64,000 bases of DNA from Escherichia sp. E1V33 (GCF_004211955.1 NZ_RHJI01000006.1:16445-80444), one strand, 5' to 3'. Positions 10,265 to 20,829 are shown, counted from the first letter of the stretch. A program made the numbers and translations. Notes: a model not told the origin generated them from the letters alone.

Positions 10265-10645
10265 ATGAAAATGACAAAACTGGCCACACTATTTCTGACT
10301 GCCACTCTAAGCCTTGCCAGCGGTGCCGCACTGGCTGCCGATAGCGGAGCGCAAACCAATAACGGCCAGGCAAACGCCGCAGCTGATGCGGGCCAGGTAG
10401 CCCCTGACGCCCGTGAAAATGTCGCGCCAAATAACGTCGACAATAACGGGGTAAATACCAACTCGAGTGGGACTATGCTGCACCCGAATGGTTCATCCAT
10501 GAATAATGACGGCATGACCAAAGACGAAGAGCACAAAAACACCATGTGCAAAGATGGTCGCTGCCCGGACATCAATAAAAAAGTCCAAACCGGGGATGGT
10601 ATCAACAATGATGTTGATACCAAAACCGACGGTACTACGCAGTAA
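10265..10645 (+). CDS. ybgS: YbgS, small exported protein of unknown function
   Basis: A 126-residue protein found in enterobacteria, with no assigned function. It has a clear Sec signal peptide ([18 protein letters not shown], cleavage at ALA/ADS) and a hydrophilic, Asn/Asp/Gly-rich mature part of low complexity, containing one Cys pair (NTMCKDGRC) and a repeat-like tail with [12 protein letters not shown]. The start is preceded by CAGGAGCATCCT. It is monocistronic: aroG is divergent in front, and a terminator stands behind. Confidence 0.9.
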   Translation: MKMTKLATLFLTATLSLASGAALAADSGAQTNNGQANAAADAGQVAPDARENVAPNNVDNNGVNTNSSGTMLHPNGSSMNNDGMTKDEEHKNTMCKDGRCPDINKKVQTGDGINNDVDTKTDGTTQ

Positions 10646-10668
10646 GCCAGGATATATGGCTGATAATG

Positions 10669-10694
10669 GGAGAGCGGAGGCTCTCCTTTTTAAT
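10669..10694 (+). terminator. ybgS terminator
   Basis: GGAGAGC / GCTCTCC stem with a four-base loop followed by TTTTTAATTTTT. Confidence 0.85.
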
Positions 10695-10759
10695 TTTTCC
10701 CTTCTAAAAGCAGTATGATGTCATAAAGTTAAGTGAGATAAATTAAGGGATGACTCGTC

Positions 10760-11695
10760 ATGGCGCACTCACACACTTCCCCACACCTGCCAGAAGATAA
10801 TAATGCTCGTCGCTTGTTGTATGCTTTCGGCGTAACTGCCGGGTTTATGCTGGTAGAAGTCATTGGCGGTTTTCTTTCCGGTTCCCTGGCATTGCTGGCT
10901 GATGCCGGACATATGTTGACCGATACAGCCGCCTTGCTCTTCGCCCTACTTGCGGTGCAATTTTCTCGTCGTCCTCCCACCATTCGCCACACTTTCGGCT
11001 GGCTTAGGCTGACTACACTCGCGGCGTTTGTGAATGCCATTGCCCTCGTGGTAATTACCATTTTGATTGTCTGGGAAGCGATAGAACGCTTCCGCACGCC
11101 GCGTCCGGTCGAGGGCGGCATGATGATGGTCATTGCTGTGGCGGGACTACTGGCGAATATTGTTTCTTTCTGGTTACTTCATCACGGTAGTGAAGAGAAA
11201 AACCTCAACGTGCGCGCAGCGGCACTGCATGTATTGGGCGATCTGCTGGGTTCCGTTGGCGCTATTGTCGCCGCGTTGATTATTATCTGGACCGGCTGGA
11301 CACCTGCGGACCCTATTCTCTCGATACTGGTGTCGCTTCTGGTTCTGCGCAGCGCGTGGCGATTATTGAAAGACAGCGTGAATGAATTACTTGAAGGTGC
11401 GCCTGTTTCACTGGATATCGCTGAAATGAAACGCCGCATGTGTAGGGAAATCCCGGAAGTCCGTAATGTGCATCATGTACATGTGTGGATGGTGGGCGAA
11501 AAGCCGGTGATGACGCTGCATGTGCAGGTGATCCCGCCACACGATCACGACGCGTTGTTAGATCAGATCCAACACTATCTGATGGATCACTATCAGATTG
11601 AGCACGCCACCATTCAAATGGAATATCAACCTTGTCATGGGCCAGACTGCCACCTGAATGAAGGGGTGCCTGGCCATTCACATCATCATCATTAA
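10760..11695 (+). CDS. zitB: Zinc efflux antiporter ZitB (CDF family)
   Basis: Proton-driven cation diffusion facilitator exporting Zn(2+) across the inner membrane. The 311-residue chain has six hydrophobic segments. TM2 carries [12 protein letters not shown] and TM5 carries [12 protein letters not shown], the two HxxxD zinc sites. A cytoplasmic C-terminal domain with [20 protein letters not shown] follows. Both ends are histidine-rich (HSHTSPHL near the start, GHSHHHH at the end). Two residues are missing from the N-terminal His/Ser stretch relative to the 313-residue K-12 form I recall. The stop overlaps the last 4 bp of the convergent pnuC. Confidence 0.95.
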   Translation: MAHSHTSPHLPEDNNARRLLYAFGVTAGFMLVEVIGGFLSGSLALLADAGHMLTDTAALLFALLAVQFSRRPPTIRHTFGWLRLTTLAAFVNAIALVVITILIVWEAIERFRTPRPVEGGMMMVIAVAGLLANIVSFWLLHHGSEEKNLNVRAAALHVLGDLLGSVGAIVAALIIIWTGWTPADPILSILVSLLVLRSAWRLLKDSVNELLEGAPVSLDIAEMKRRMCREIPEVRNVHHVHVWMVGEKPVMTLHVQVIPPHDHDALLDQIQHYLMDHYQIEHATIQMEYQPCHGPDCHLNEGVPGHSHHHH

Positions 11696-12411
11696 TGGGA
11701 CAGCGCGCGCGAGCCTCTCTCGCGTGCGCTGTTGATCCACATCCGGCTGCCGTTAAGGGCAATAAACGTCAGGATCAGATACTCCAGCGACATGGCATAG
11801 ACGCCCTGCAAGGCGAAAATCACCACGCTAATTACGTTAATAATGACCCATAGCAACCAGTTTTCGACGTATTTTCGCGTCATCAGAATCATTGCTACGA
11901 TGGATAACACCATCATGCAGGAATCCCAGAACGGGAAAGCGTCCGGTTGCAGTTCAGGCATCGCAACCTGTAATCCTAACGCTTGCATGATCATGACTGC
12001 CACGCGGGTCAAAAATGCAAACACCGGATTGATAAATACCGTCATCAGGCCAATAGCAATGACACAAACCGCCAGCCAGGTTAATGCCTTCGGCAATGGC
12101 AACCAGCGAATTTTCAACTCGGTTTCATGTTGACTGGTTTGTCGCGACCACGCATACCAGCCGTAAATATTCGCGGCAAAGAAAAACACCTGTAATAGCA
12201 GGCTGGCATACAGCTGAATCTGAAAGAAAATAATGCCAAACAGGGTGACGTTGATCAGGCCAAAGAAGTAGTTGCTGATCTTCTCCAGACTGGCAAGGCC
12301 AATACACAGCAACCCGGCAATCGTGCCTACCGCTTCGATCCATGAGAGATCGTAACCGGCTGCCCCAATTGGTATATGCACCAGGATATTCTGCACACTA
12401 AAAAAATCCAT
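11692..12411 (-). CDS. pnuC: Nicotinamide riboside transporter PnuC
   Basis: Inner-membrane facilitator for nicotinamide riboside, feeding NAD salvage. The 239-residue protein has the [19 protein letters not shown] first helix, the repeated hydrophobic helices of the PnuC/SemiSWEET-like fold and the conserved NIYGWYAWS motif. The gene follows nadA after 37 bp in the same direction, giving a nadA-pnuC operon under NadR control. The C-terminus overlaps the convergent zitB by 4 bp, leaving no room for a terminator between them. Confidence 0.95.
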   Translation of the reverse strand: MDFFSVQNILVHIPIGAAGYDLSWIEAVGTIAGLLCIGLASLEKISNYFFGLINVTLFGIIFFQIQLYASLLLQVFFFAANIYGWYAWSRQTSQHETELKIRWLPLPKALTWLAVCVIAIGLMTVFINPVFAFLTRVAVMIMQALGLQVAMPELQPDAFPFWDSCMMVLSIVAMILMTRKYVENWLLWVIINVISVVIFALQGVYAMSLEYLILTFIALNGSRMWINSARERGSRALSH

Positions 12412-12448
12412 CGTTCCCCCAAAGCGTAATGTGACGCCTTATTGTCAG

Positions 12449-13492
12449 TTATCCACGTAGTGTAGCCGCAAAATCCAGCATGCGATTGAGCGGCACTAAC
12501 GCCCTCTCTCGCAGTTTTTCATCAACATGCACCTCGTGTTTGCTTCCTCCCTGTTCCAGGGCCTCTGCAATGGCCTGAAGGCCATTCATTGCCATCCACG
12601 GGCAATGAGCACAACTTCGACAGGTTGCGCCCTCACCAGCGGTTGGCGCTTCCAGCAATTCTTTATCTGGCACTGCCTGCTGCATTTTGTAGAAAATGCC
12701 CCGGTCAGTCGCCACAATCAGTTGCTGATGCGGCAAAGTTTTTGCAGCGTTAATCAACTGACTTGTGGAACCAACAGCATGGGCCACATCGACAATAGCT
12801 TGTGGTGACTCCGGATGCACCAGTATGGCAGCATCGGGGTACTGTTTTTGTAAGTGAGTTAACGCCTGAGTCTTAAACTCGTCATGAACAATACAGGCGC
12901 CTTGCCAGCATAAGATGTCTGCGCCTGTCTGTTTTTGCACGTAACGCCCCAAATGTTTGTCTGGTGCCAAGATGATTTTTTCACCCAAACTATCCAGATG
13001 ATCAATGAGTTCGACAGCAATGCTTGAAGTTACCACCCAATCTGCACGCGCTTTTACCGCAGCGGAAGTGTTAGCGTAGACGACGACAGTACGATCGGGA
13101 TGGGCATCGCAAAATGCGTTGAATTCTTCAATCGGGCAGCCGAGATCCAGTGAGCATTCAGCCTTAAGTGTTGGCATAAGAATTGTTTTTTCCGGGCTGA
13201 GAATTTTGGCGGTTTCCCCCATAAATCTCACCCCAGCGACTAATAGCGTAGAAGCGGAATGCTTTGCACCGAAGCGGGCCATTTCCAAAGAATCTGAAAT
13301 ACAGCCACCGGTTTCTTCAGCCAGTTGTTGAATTTCGGGGTCGGTATAGTAGTGGGCAACCATCACCGCATTACGTTCTTTTAGCAGACGTTTTATCTTC
13401 TCGCGGTAATACGCTTTTTCATCAATGCTTAACGGCGTCGGCTTCGGGGGGAAAGGATAAATCGCCGTTTCAGGATCAAACATCACGCTCAT
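12449..13492 (-). CDS. nadA: Quinolinate synthase NadA
   Basis: [4Fe-4S] enzyme that condenses iminoaspartate with dihydroxyacetone phosphate to quinolinate, in de novo NAD synthesis with NadB. The 347-residue chain has the three conserved cysteine regions: [25 protein letters not shown] and the [10 protein letters not shown] cluster near residues 290-300. HYYTDPEIQ and [11 protein letters not shown] are further family landmarks. First gene of nadA-pnuC, with a NadR-type operator about 75 bp upstream. Confidence 0.97.
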   Translation of the reverse strand: MSVMFDPETAIYPFPPKPTPLSIDEKAYYREKIKRLLKERNAVMVAHYYTDPEIQQLAEETGGCISDSLEMARFGAKHSASTLLVAGVRFMGETAKILSPEKTILMPTLKAECSLDLGCPIEEFNAFCDAHPDRTVVVYANTSAAVKARADWVVTSSIAVELIDHLDSLGEKIILAPDKHLGRYVQKQTGADILCWQGACIVHDEFKTQALTHLQKQYPDAAILVHPESPQAIVDVAHAVGSTSQLINAAKTLPHQQLIVATDRGIFYKMQQAVPDKELLEAPTAGEGATCRSCAHCPWMAMNGLQAIAEALEQGGSKHEVHVDEKLRERALVPLNRMLDFAATLRG

Positions 13493-13565
13493 TTGGCCAT
13501 CTCGTTTTACAGGCTTAACGTTTAAACCGATATTAAGCGTCAGTTTCGCTGCAATCGGCCGAATT

Positions 13566-13583
13566 TGTTTTATATGCTAAACA
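13566..13583 (-). promoter_or_regulatory. NadR operator upstream of nadA
   Basis: TGTTTTATATGCTAAACA matches the NadR box TGTTTA-N6-TAAACA with one mismatch and lies 74 bp upstream of nadA. NadR represses nadA-pnuC when NAD is abundant. Confidence 0.75.
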
Positions 13584-13739
13584 AGATAGTCGAATGGTGG
13601 GGAAAAGTCACTCGAATTACGTATGAGATGGCGAATGCCACACTTTGCGTCTTATTCCTCCAACGTAGAGTTGTTTACGCAGCAAGCGCGGAATATGTTA
13701 TCAGGGTTAAGAATTGAAATTGAGAGATGCCTGAATAGC

Positions 13740-13767
13740 AAAAAAGCGCCTTTAGGGCGCTTTTTTG
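13740..13767 (-). terminator. Second tRNA operon terminator
   Basis: AAAAAAGCGCC / GGGCGCTTTTTT-type palindrome just beyond the spacer repeat at 13771. It is nearly identical to the terminator behind lysQ, and works in either orientation. Confidence 0.75.
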
Positions 13768-13770
13768 CAT

Positions 13771-13873
13771 TGGTGGGTCGTGCAGGATGACTCGCTTCGC
13801 TCGCCCTTCGGGTCGTCGCCGCAAGCGGCTCCGTTGTTTCGCTACGCTCAACTCGAACCTGCAGCAGGTTCGA
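13771..13873 (-). repeat. tRNA-3'-end spacer repeat A, with an inverted T-arm copy
   Basis: Read on the minus strand, the repeat ends in the last 17 nt of tRNA-Lys including CCACCA (plus strand TGGTGGGTCGTGCAGGA at 13771), preceded by a GC-rich hairpin region shared with three other spacers. Bases 13853-13873 form a perfect 10-bp inverted repeat around one base, TCGAACCTGC/GCAGGTTCGA, which reproduces the tRNA-Lys T-arm in both orientations. Confidence 0.8.
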
Positions 13874-13895
13874 ATCTTTGAATATCGCAGATAGC

Positions 13896-13924
13896 AAAAA
13901 GGCGCCTTTAGGGCGCCTTTTTAC
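13896..13924 (-). terminator. Terminator behind lysQ
   Basis: GGCGCC(TTTA)GGGCGCC-type stem flanked by A and T runs, 2 bp beyond the 3' end of the last tRNA gene. Confidence 0.85.
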
Positions 13925-13926
13925 AT

Positions 13927-14002
13927 TGGTGGGTCGTGCAGGATTCGAACCTGCGACCAATTGATTAAAAGTCAACTGCTCTACCAACTGAGCTAACGAC
14001 CC
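13927..14002 (-). tRNA. lysQ: tRNA-Lys (UUU), seventh gene of the operon
   Basis: Seventy-six bases from GGGTCGTTAGCTCAG to the encoded CCACCA, anticodon TTT in the loop GACTTTTAATC, T-arm GCAGGTTCGAATCCTGC. Identical to the other four Lys copies here. Confidence 0.97.
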
Positions 14003-14035
14003 CTTGCGGGATTATGCTGCTTTAATCATTCAGGA

Positions 14036-14110
14036 TGGTGGGTCGTGCAGGATGACTCGACTTCGTCTCGCCCTTCGGGCCGTTGCTAACGCAACGTTAT
14101 CCTTCACGTT
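14036..14110 (-). repeat. tRNA-3'-end spacer repeat B
   Basis: A 75-bp spacer between lysZ and lysQ. On the minus strand it runs from CGTGAAGGATAACG, through hairpin-forming AACGTTGC/GCAACG and GGCCCGAAGGGC segments, to the 17-nt tRNA-Lys 3' end with CCACCA. There is no D-arm or anticodon, so it is not a tRNA. Confidence 0.85.
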
Positions 14111-14134
14111 CTCTACCAGTAACCACCTTTAAAT

Positions 14135-14210
14135 TGGTGGGTCGTGCAGGATTCGAACCTGCGACCAATTGATTAAAAGTCAACTGCTCTACCAACTGAG
14201 CTAACGACCC
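14135..14210 (-). tRNA. lysZ: tRNA-Lys (UUU), sixth gene
   Basis: Full 76-nt tRNA-Lys with encoded CCACCA and TTT anticodon, lying between spacer repeats B and C. Confidence 0.97.
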
Positions 14211-14258
14211 ATACGGGTGTTACCTGAAAGATTTTTACTCGGGACCAATCTTTAAAAT

Positions 14259-14329
14259 TGGTGGGTCGTGCAGGATGACTCGCTTCGCTCGCCCTACGGG
14301 CCGTTGCTGGCGCAACGTTATCCTTCACG
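14259..14329 (-). repeat. tRNA-3'-end spacer repeat C
   Basis: Same structure as repeat B, between lysY and lysZ, with small differences (CCCTACGGGCC in place of CCCTTCGGGCC). Confidence 0.85.
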
Positions 14330-14356
14330 CTTAACATCTGAGTTTGATGTTAAAAC

Positions 14357-14432
14357 TGGTGGGTCGTGCAGGATTCGAACCTGCGACCAATTGATTAAAA
14401 GTCAACTGCTCTACCAACTGAGCTAACGACCC
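14357..14432 (-). tRNA. lysY: tRNA-Lys (UUU), fifth gene
   Basis: Full 76-nt tRNA-Lys with TTT anticodon and encoded CCACCA; separated by only 3 bp from valZ. Confidence 0.97.
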
Positions 14433-14435
14433 GAG

Positions 14436-14511
14436 TGGTGGGTGATGACGGGATCGAACCGCCGACCCCCTCCTTGTAAGGGAGGTGCTCTCCCAGCTGA
14501 GCTAATCACCC
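14436..14511 (-). tRNA. valZ: tRNA-Val (UAC), fourth gene
   Basis: Seventy-six bases from GGGTGATTAGCTCAG to CCACCA, anticodon TAC in CCTTACAAG, T-loop TTCGATC (the standard form for E. coli tRNA-Val1). Confidence 0.97.
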
Positions 14512-14563
14512 GATACTGCGCTGGATACTACAAACTACTTCCACCGACCACCACCGCAATTAG

Positions 14564-14639
14564 TGGTGGGTCGTGCAGGATTCGAACCTGCGACCAATTG
14601 ATTAAAAGTCAACTGCTCTACCAACTGAGCTAACGACCC
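14564..14639 (-). tRNA. lysW: tRNA-Lys (UUU), third gene
   Basis: Full 76-nt tRNA-Lys with TTT anticodon and encoded CCACCA, 2 bp from valT. Confidence 0.97.
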
Positions 14640-14641
14640 GG

Positions 14642-14717
14642 TGGTGGGTGATGACGGGTTCGAACCGCCGACCCCCTCCTTGTAAGGGAGGTGCTCTCCC
14701 AGCTGAGCTAATCACCC
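14642..14717 (-). tRNA. valT: tRNA-Val (UAC), second gene, with a T-loop variant
   Basis: Full 76-nt tRNA-Val with TAC anticodon and CCACCA. It differs from valZ at one base: the T-loop reads TTCGAAC instead of TTCGATC (position 59 is A). The stem GGCGG/CCGTC is intact, so it should fold normally. Confidence 0.95.
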
Positions 14718-14743
14718 GATACTACGCTGGATACTACTTAAAG

Positions 14744-14817
14744 TGGTGGGTAGTGCAGGATGACTCGACTTCGTCTCGCCCTTCGGGCCGTTGCTGACGC
14801 AACGTTATCCTTCACGT
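14744..14817 (-). repeat. tRNA-3'-end spacer repeat D
   Basis: Fourth copy of the spacer repeat, between lysT and valT. Its tRNA-like tail has one mismatch (TGGTGGGTAGTGCAGGA). Confidence 0.85.
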
Positions 14818-14843
14818 TTTACTACCGCTTCCACCTTAGCGAT

Positions 14844-14919
14844 TGGTGGGTCGTGCAGGATTCGAACCTGCGACCAATTGATTAAAAGTCAACTGCTCTA
14901 CCAACTGAGCTAACGACCC
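14844..14919 (-). tRNA. lysT: tRNA-Lys (UUU), first gene
   Basis: Full 76-nt tRNA-Lys with TTT anticodon and encoded CCACCA; the first gene of the operon, 51 bp below a promoter-like sequence. Confidence 0.97.
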
Positions 14920-14969
14920 ACTTTTTCGTTGCTTTCGGTTTGTTTGATATCCCGTGGCAACGGCGGCAT

Positions 14970-14997
14970 ATATTACTGATTTCAGACTTGAGCGCAA
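14970..14997 (-). promoter_or_regulatory. Probable promoter of the lysT tRNA operon
   Basis: Minus strand TTGCGC (-35, 14992-14997), 16-bp spacer, TAATAT (-10, 14970-14975), then a GC-rich discriminator GCCGCCG, as in stringently controlled stable-RNA promoters. Confidence 0.65.
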
Positions 14998-15041
14998 CAA
15001 AAATTTCGATGCAGATCACTCAACTGCTTATGATTCGCACG

Positions 15042-15075
15042 ACACGACCAGAAATAATGCGACTTCTGGTCGTGT
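15042..15075 (-). terminator. Stem-loop after cpoB (end of tol-pal operon)
   Basis: Perfect 12-bp inverted repeat ACACGACCAGAA/TTCTGGTCGTGT with a ten-base loop, 9 bp after the cpoB stop. There is no long T run, so it may protect the mRNA end as much as terminate. Confidence 0.6.
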
Positions 15076-15083
15076 GTTATGCA

Positions 15084-15875
15084 TTACATCGCGTTCAGAC
15101 GTTTTTGCGCCTGTTTAGCACCATCAGTACCAGGGTATTTACTGATAACCTGCTGGTATACAGCTTTCGCTTTTGCGGTGTCACCTTTGTCCTGCATGAT
15201 GACGCCGACTTTAAACATCGCATCTGCAGCCTTTGGTGACTTCGGATAGTTTTTCACTACCGAAGCAAAATAGTACGCCGCATCATCTTTCTTACCCTTG
15301 TTGTAGTTTAACTGACCCAGCCAATAATTAGCGTTGGGAAGGTAAGTTGAATCAGGATAATTTTTGATGAAATTCTGAAATGCCACCATTGCGTCATCCT
15401 GGCGGGATTTATCCTGCACCAGCGCAATAGCTGCATTGTAATCCGTGTTTGCATCACCGCTTTTCACCGGCGCGCCAGCATTCGCAGTACCTGCATCAGC
15501 TGTTGGCGTCGTTGCCGCCGCCGCCCCGCTTTGATCGCCGCTGGCTGATTGTGCCGCTGCACCACCGCTGCTAAGGCTATCGATCTGCAACAAGATCTGC
15601 TTCTGCCGCTCCACGACCTGATTCAGTTGATACTGATTTTCCTGAATTTGACCACGCAGGGAATCAATATCGGACTGATTATCAGAGAGTTGTTGCTGGA
15701 GTTGAGTCAAAAGCTGGCTGTGAGCATTAGAAATACGCTCAAGTTGAGTGACGCGGTCTTCGACCGAGCCTGAGCCGACACTACTGATTGGTGCCTGAGC
15801 AAAAGCGGCCCAGGGGGCCGCTATACCAACCAGTAACGACAGACTCAATAGTTGATGTCTGAAGTTACTGCTCAT
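15084..15875 (-). CDS. cpoB: Cell division coordinator CpoB (YbgF)
   Basis: Periplasmic protein that couples PBP1B peptidoglycan synthesis with Tol-driven outer-membrane constriction; binds TolA. The 263 residues comprise a signal peptide (MSSNFRHQLLSLSLLVGIAAPWAAFA), an N-terminal trimerising coiled coil (SVEDRVTQLERIS through QKQILLQID), an Ala/Gly/Thr linker, and C-terminal TPR repeats (ALVQDKSRQDDAMVAFQNFIKNYPDS, ANYWLGQLNY, KAADAMFKVG). Last gene of the tol-pal operon, 9 bp after pal. Confidence 0.96.
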   Translation of the reverse strand: MSSNFRHQLLSLSLLVGIAAPWAAFAQAPISSVGSGSVEDRVTQLERISNAHSQLLTQLQQQLSDNQSDIDSLRGQIQENQYQLNQVVERQKQILLQIDSLSSGGAAAQSASGDQSGAAAATTPTADAGTANAGAPVKSGDANTDYNAAIALVQDKSRQDDAMVAFQNFIKNYPDSTYLPNANYWLGQLNYNKGKKDDAAYYFASVVKNYPKSPKAADAMFKVGVIMQDKGDTAKAKAVYQQVISKYPGTDGAKQAQKRLNAM

Positions 15876-15884
15876 GCAATTCTC

Positions 15885-16430
<546 letters not shown>

Positions 16431-16440
16431 TTAATTATTA

Positions 16441-17733
16441 TCACAGATACGGCGACCAGGCAGGGAATTTGACCTGTCCATCAGTTGCCGGAAGACGCGC
16501 TTTGAAACGCCCATCTGTAGAAACCAAATTCAGCACGGATCCCATCCCCTGAGAAGAGCTGTAGATTACCATAGTGCCGTTAGGTGCCAGACTTGGCGTT
16601 TCATCCAGGAACGTTGAGGAGAGAACTTGTACGCCTCCCGTTACCAGATCTTGTTTGGCAATGTGCTGCTGCCCACCATTGGAGCTGACCATTACCATAA
16701 ATTTACCGTCGCTGCTGACATCCGCATCCTGGTTCTGAGAACCTTCCCAGGTAATACGTTGCGGCGCACCGCCGTTGATATTCACTTTATAAACCTGCGG
16801 ACGACCGGCCTGGTCAGAGGTGAAGGCCAGGTTCTGACTATCTGGGAACCAGGTCGGTTCGGTGTTGTTGCTGCGACCATCTGTAACCTGACGGATTTGA
16901 CCAGAGGCTAAATCCATTACGTACAGATTCAGGCTACCGGTTTTCGACAGCGCGAAAGCCAGTTTGCTGCCGTCTGGCGAGAATGCAGGCGCACCGTTGT
17001 GACGCGGGAATGAAGCAACCTGACGCACCGCACCGTTAGCTAACGTCTGGATAACCAGCGCGGAACGACCGCTTTCGAAGGTAACATAAGCCAGTTTAGA
17101 ACCATCCGGTGACCACGCCGGAGACATCAGCGGCTGCGGTGAACGGTGAACTACAAACTGGTTGTAGCCATCATAGTCAGACACGCGCAACTCATACGGG
17201 AACTGGCCGCCATTGGTCTGAACAACATAGGCAATACGGGTACGGAACGCACCTTTAATGCCGGTCAGTTTTTCAAACACTTCATCACTGGCGGTATGGC
17301 CAGCGTAACGCAGCCACTGTTTGTTTACTTTGTATGAGTTCTGAGCAAGCACAGTACCCGGTGCACCGCCGGTATCAACCAACTGATAAGCGACATTGTA
17401 AGAACCATCCGGATTCGGAGTTACCTGGCCGACAACGACAGCGTCAATGCCCAGCGCAGACCATGCAGCAGGTTGAACTTCCTGCGCGCTACCCGGCTGT
17501 TGAGGCAGACGAGCGCGATCTAACGGATTAAATTTACCGCTGTTACGCAAGTCAGCAGCAACGATGCCGCCAATATCTTCAGGTGCCGCACCAGGCCCCG
17601 CCCACTGGAATGGAACGACACCAATAGGACGACCGGAATCTACACCACTGTCGATCACAATGCGGACTTCAGCATGCAGAACTGACGCCCACAATATGAG
17701 AAAACCAAATGCTACTCGTAATGCCTGCTTCAT
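16441..17733 (-). CDS. tolB: Tol-Pal system beta-propeller protein TolB
   Basis: Periplasmic protein that shuttles between Pal and TolA. The 430-residue precursor has a signal peptide ([21 protein letters not shown]), the mature TolA-box segment [15 protein letters not shown], an N-terminal alpha/beta domain, and a six-bladed propeller of WD40-like PD40 repeats ([54 protein letters not shown]). The start at 17733 is used; an adjacent ATG at 17736 would add one Met. Confidence 0.97.
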   Translation of the reverse strand: MKQALRVAFGFLILWASVLHAEVRIVIDSGVDSGRPIGVVPFQWAGPGAAPEDIGGIVAADLRNSGKFNPLDRARLPQQPGSAQEVQPAAWSALGIDAVVVGQVTPNPDGSYNVAYQLVDTGGAPGTVLAQNSYKVNKQWLRYAGHTASDEVFEKLTGIKGAFRTRIAYVVQTNGGQFPYELRVSDYDGYNQFVVHRSPQPLMSPAWSPDGSKLAYVTFESGRSALVIQTLANGAVRQVASFPRHNGAPAFSPDGSKLAFALSKTGSLNLYVMDLASGQIRQVTDGRSNNTEPTWFPDSQNLAFTSDQAGRPQVYKVNINGGAPQRITWEGSQNQDADVSSDGKFMVMVSSNGGQQHIAKQDLVTGGVQVLSSTFLDETPSLAPNGTMVIYSSSQGMGSVLNLVSTDGRFKARLPATDGQVKFPAWSPYL

Positions 17734-17865
17734 CATATCTCCCTTATCTGGACAGATAGTCCACGATAATTTAGCAGAATGTTAACAAACTCAAATACAC
17801 AAAACTACCAGAACCCTACGACAACCGGTGTCTGATGTTGACCGTCGTGACGACCAACATCGCGA

Positions 17866-19143
17866 TTACGGTTTGAAGTCCAATGGCGCGTTTTTGAACA
17901 CTTCATATACTGCCTGGCTTGGTGGTTTCGGGATCTTCGCAAGTTTAGCTGCTGCCAACGCAGCTTGACAAAGTGCGGGATCGCCACCTTCAGGTTTGAT
18001 ATCCAGTAACATGCCATCTGGTGCCAGTTTTATGCGCAACGTACAGGTTTTGCCTGCATAAGACGAAGCATCATAAAACTTACTTTCGATAGCAGATTTA
18101 ATCTGCCCGGCATAGTTATTGATATCTGCGCCTGATGCGCCATTGTTTTTAGTATTACCACTCCCGGCAGGCGAAGCATTGTTCCCTTTCGCCCCTCCCC
18201 CCGTTTTCGGTGCATTCTTACCAGAGCTTAGCTCACCGAAAATATCATCTGCCTCTGCGGCAGCTTTTGCTGCAGCGGCTTTTTCAGCTGCTGCTTTTGC
18301 AGCTGCCGCTTTTTTGTCTGCGGCGGCTTTTTCTGCCGCTGCTTTCTTATCAGCTGCAGCCTTTTCAGCAGCCGCTTTTTCTGCTGCTTTTTTGTCGGCT
18401 GCAGCTTTCTCTGCTGCCGCTTTCTTATCAGCTGCAGCCTTTTCAGCAGCCTCTTTCTTCTCAGCTTCTGCCTTGGCTTTTTCAGCAGCTTCAGCTGCCG
18501 CTTTCTTTCTTGCTTCCGCAGCCGCTGCTTCTGCTGCTTCCGCTTTCTTCTTCAGCGCCGCTGCAGTTTTGGCGGCTTCGGCCTCAGCTTTTTTCTGCGC
18601 TTCTGCTGCGGCTTTGGCGGCCTCTGCTTCTGCTTTTTTCTTCGCGTCCGCAGCCGCTTTCTTCGCAGCTTCTTCCGCAGCTTTAGCATCCGCTTCGGCC
18701 TTCGCTTTAGCATCTGCCGCAGCTTTCGCTGCCGCCTCTTCCGCTTGTTTTTGCTTTAACTCAGCTTGTTTAGCCGCTTCTTCAGCCTGCTTTTTCTGTT
18801 CCTGAGCAGCTAAACGTTCTTTTTCAATTTGCTTCAGGCGTTCCTGTTCTGCAGCTTGTTTCTCGCGCAGCTCTTCAGCAGCCTGCTGTTCCTGTTTCTT
18901 ACGCTGTTCTTCAGCACGCTGCGCACTTGATTCCTGGCTTTGCATGCGCTTGTACTGCTCAACTACTGCACCTGAATCAACCATGACGGCGTCGATGGAT
19001 GAACCACCGCCGCCACCGGCTGAAGCTTCTATATTCTCATCGAACGAACTCCAGATCAGCGCCGCAAATAAAATGATATGCAGCACTGCTGAAATAATTA
19101 TCGCCCGTTTGAGCTTGTCGTTTTGTTCGGTTGCCTTTGACAC
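17866..19143 (-). CDS. tolA: Tol-Pal energy-coupling protein TolA
   Basis: Inner-membrane anchored rod that transmits proton-motive force from TolQR to TolB-Pal; also the target of group A colicins and filamentous phage. The 425 residues comprise an N-terminal TM helix (AIIISAVLHIILFAALIW), a Gly linker, a very long Ala/Lys/Glu-rich helical domain (about residues 60-300) with tandem AAADKKAAAEK-type repeats, a Gly/Asn linker and the globular domain III with paired cysteines (GKTCTLRI, DPALCQAA). It is slightly longer than the 421 residues I recall for K-12; such differences usually lie in the repeat domain. Confidence 0.96.
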   Translation of the reverse strand: MSKATEQNDKLKRAIIISAVLHIILFAALIWSSFDENIEASAGGGGGSSIDAVMVDSGAVVEQYKRMQSQESSAQRAEEQRKKQEQQAAEELREKQAAEQERLKQIEKERLAAQEQKKQAEEAAKQAELKQKQAEEAAAKAAADAKAKAEADAKAAEEAAKKAAADAKKKAEAEAAKAAAEAQKKAEAEAAKTAAALKKKAEAAEAAAAEARKKAAAEAAEKAKAEAEKKEAAEKAAADKKAAAEKAAADKKAAEKAAAEKAAADKKAAAEKAAADKKAAAAKAAAEKAAAAKAAAEADDIFGELSSGKNAPKTGGGAKGNNASPAGSGNTKNNGASGADINNYAGQIKSAIESKFYDASSYAGKTCTLRIKLAPDGMLLDIKPEGGDPALCQAALAAAKLAKIPKPPSQAVYEVFKNAPLDFKP

Positions 19144-19206
19144 TCTCGGTTCCCAAAAACTGTTCGCCTGTTACCCGCTCTCTTAAAGCAAGGGAAACGC
19201 AGATGT

Positions 19207-19635
19207 TTAAATAGGCTGCGTCATTAAACCAACCGATTTCACACCCGCACTGTGTAACAAGTTCAGCGCTTTAATTATTTCATCGTAAGGCACATCTTTT
19301 GCGCCACCGATCAGAAAGACCGTTTTCGGGTTGGCCTTGAAACGGCTGGATACTTCCGCCACCACCTGCTCTGGTGGCAAACGCTCCAGACGATCTTTCT
19401 CAACCACCACGGTGTACTGACCAATACCAGACACTTCAACTATCACAGGCGGATTATCGTTACTGCTCACTGCCTGCGATTCAGTAGCGTCCGGCAGATC
19501 GACCTCCACGCTCTGGGTAATAATTGGCGCCGTTGCCATAAAGATCAGCAGCAGCACCAGCAGTACGTCCAGCAACGGTACGATGTTGATTTCGGACTTG
19601 AGATCGCGACGACCTCGTCCACGCGCTCTGGCCAT
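19207..19635 (-). CDS. tolR: Tol-Pal proton channel subunit TolR
   Basis: ExbD/TolR family stator protein forming the proton channel with TolQ. The 142 residues have a basic N-terminus (MARARGRGRRDLKSEIN), one TM helix VPLLDVLLVLLLIFMATAPI with the protonatable aspartate about residue 23, and a periplasmic domain binding peptidoglycan. It lies 3 bp after tolQ and 63 bp before tolA. Confidence 0.97.
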   Translation of the reverse strand: MARARGRGRRDLKSEINIVPLLDVLLVLLLIFMATAPIITQSVEVDLPDATESQAVSSNDNPPVIVEVSGIGQYTVVVEKDRLERLPPEQVVAEVSSRFKANPKTVFLIGGAKDVPYDEIIKALNLLHSAGVKSVGLMTQPI

Positions 19636-19638
19636 GGC

Positions 19639-20732
<1,094 letters not shown>

Positions 20733-20829
20733 TTTACATCCCGGTAATGCAACAAAAATTAGAACTTTTAAACGCTGCTACTATACGCGCGCGATTGAGG
20801 TTTGGGAATGAGGGCAAGTTAAGGGAGCG

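Noticed and set aside
13652..13987. 111-codon frame across lysQ and repeat A
   Set aside because: Reads through a tRNA gene, two terminators and a spacer repeat; not protein coding.
13740..14920. Regularly spaced repeats resembling a CRISPR array
   Set aside because: The repeats are tRNA-Lys and tRNA-Val genes and tRNA-end spacers; no cas genes.
18119..18805. 228-codon Ala/Ser/Phe-rich frame antisense to tolA
   Set aside because: Simply the complement of the repetitive Ala/Lys/Glu domain of TolA.
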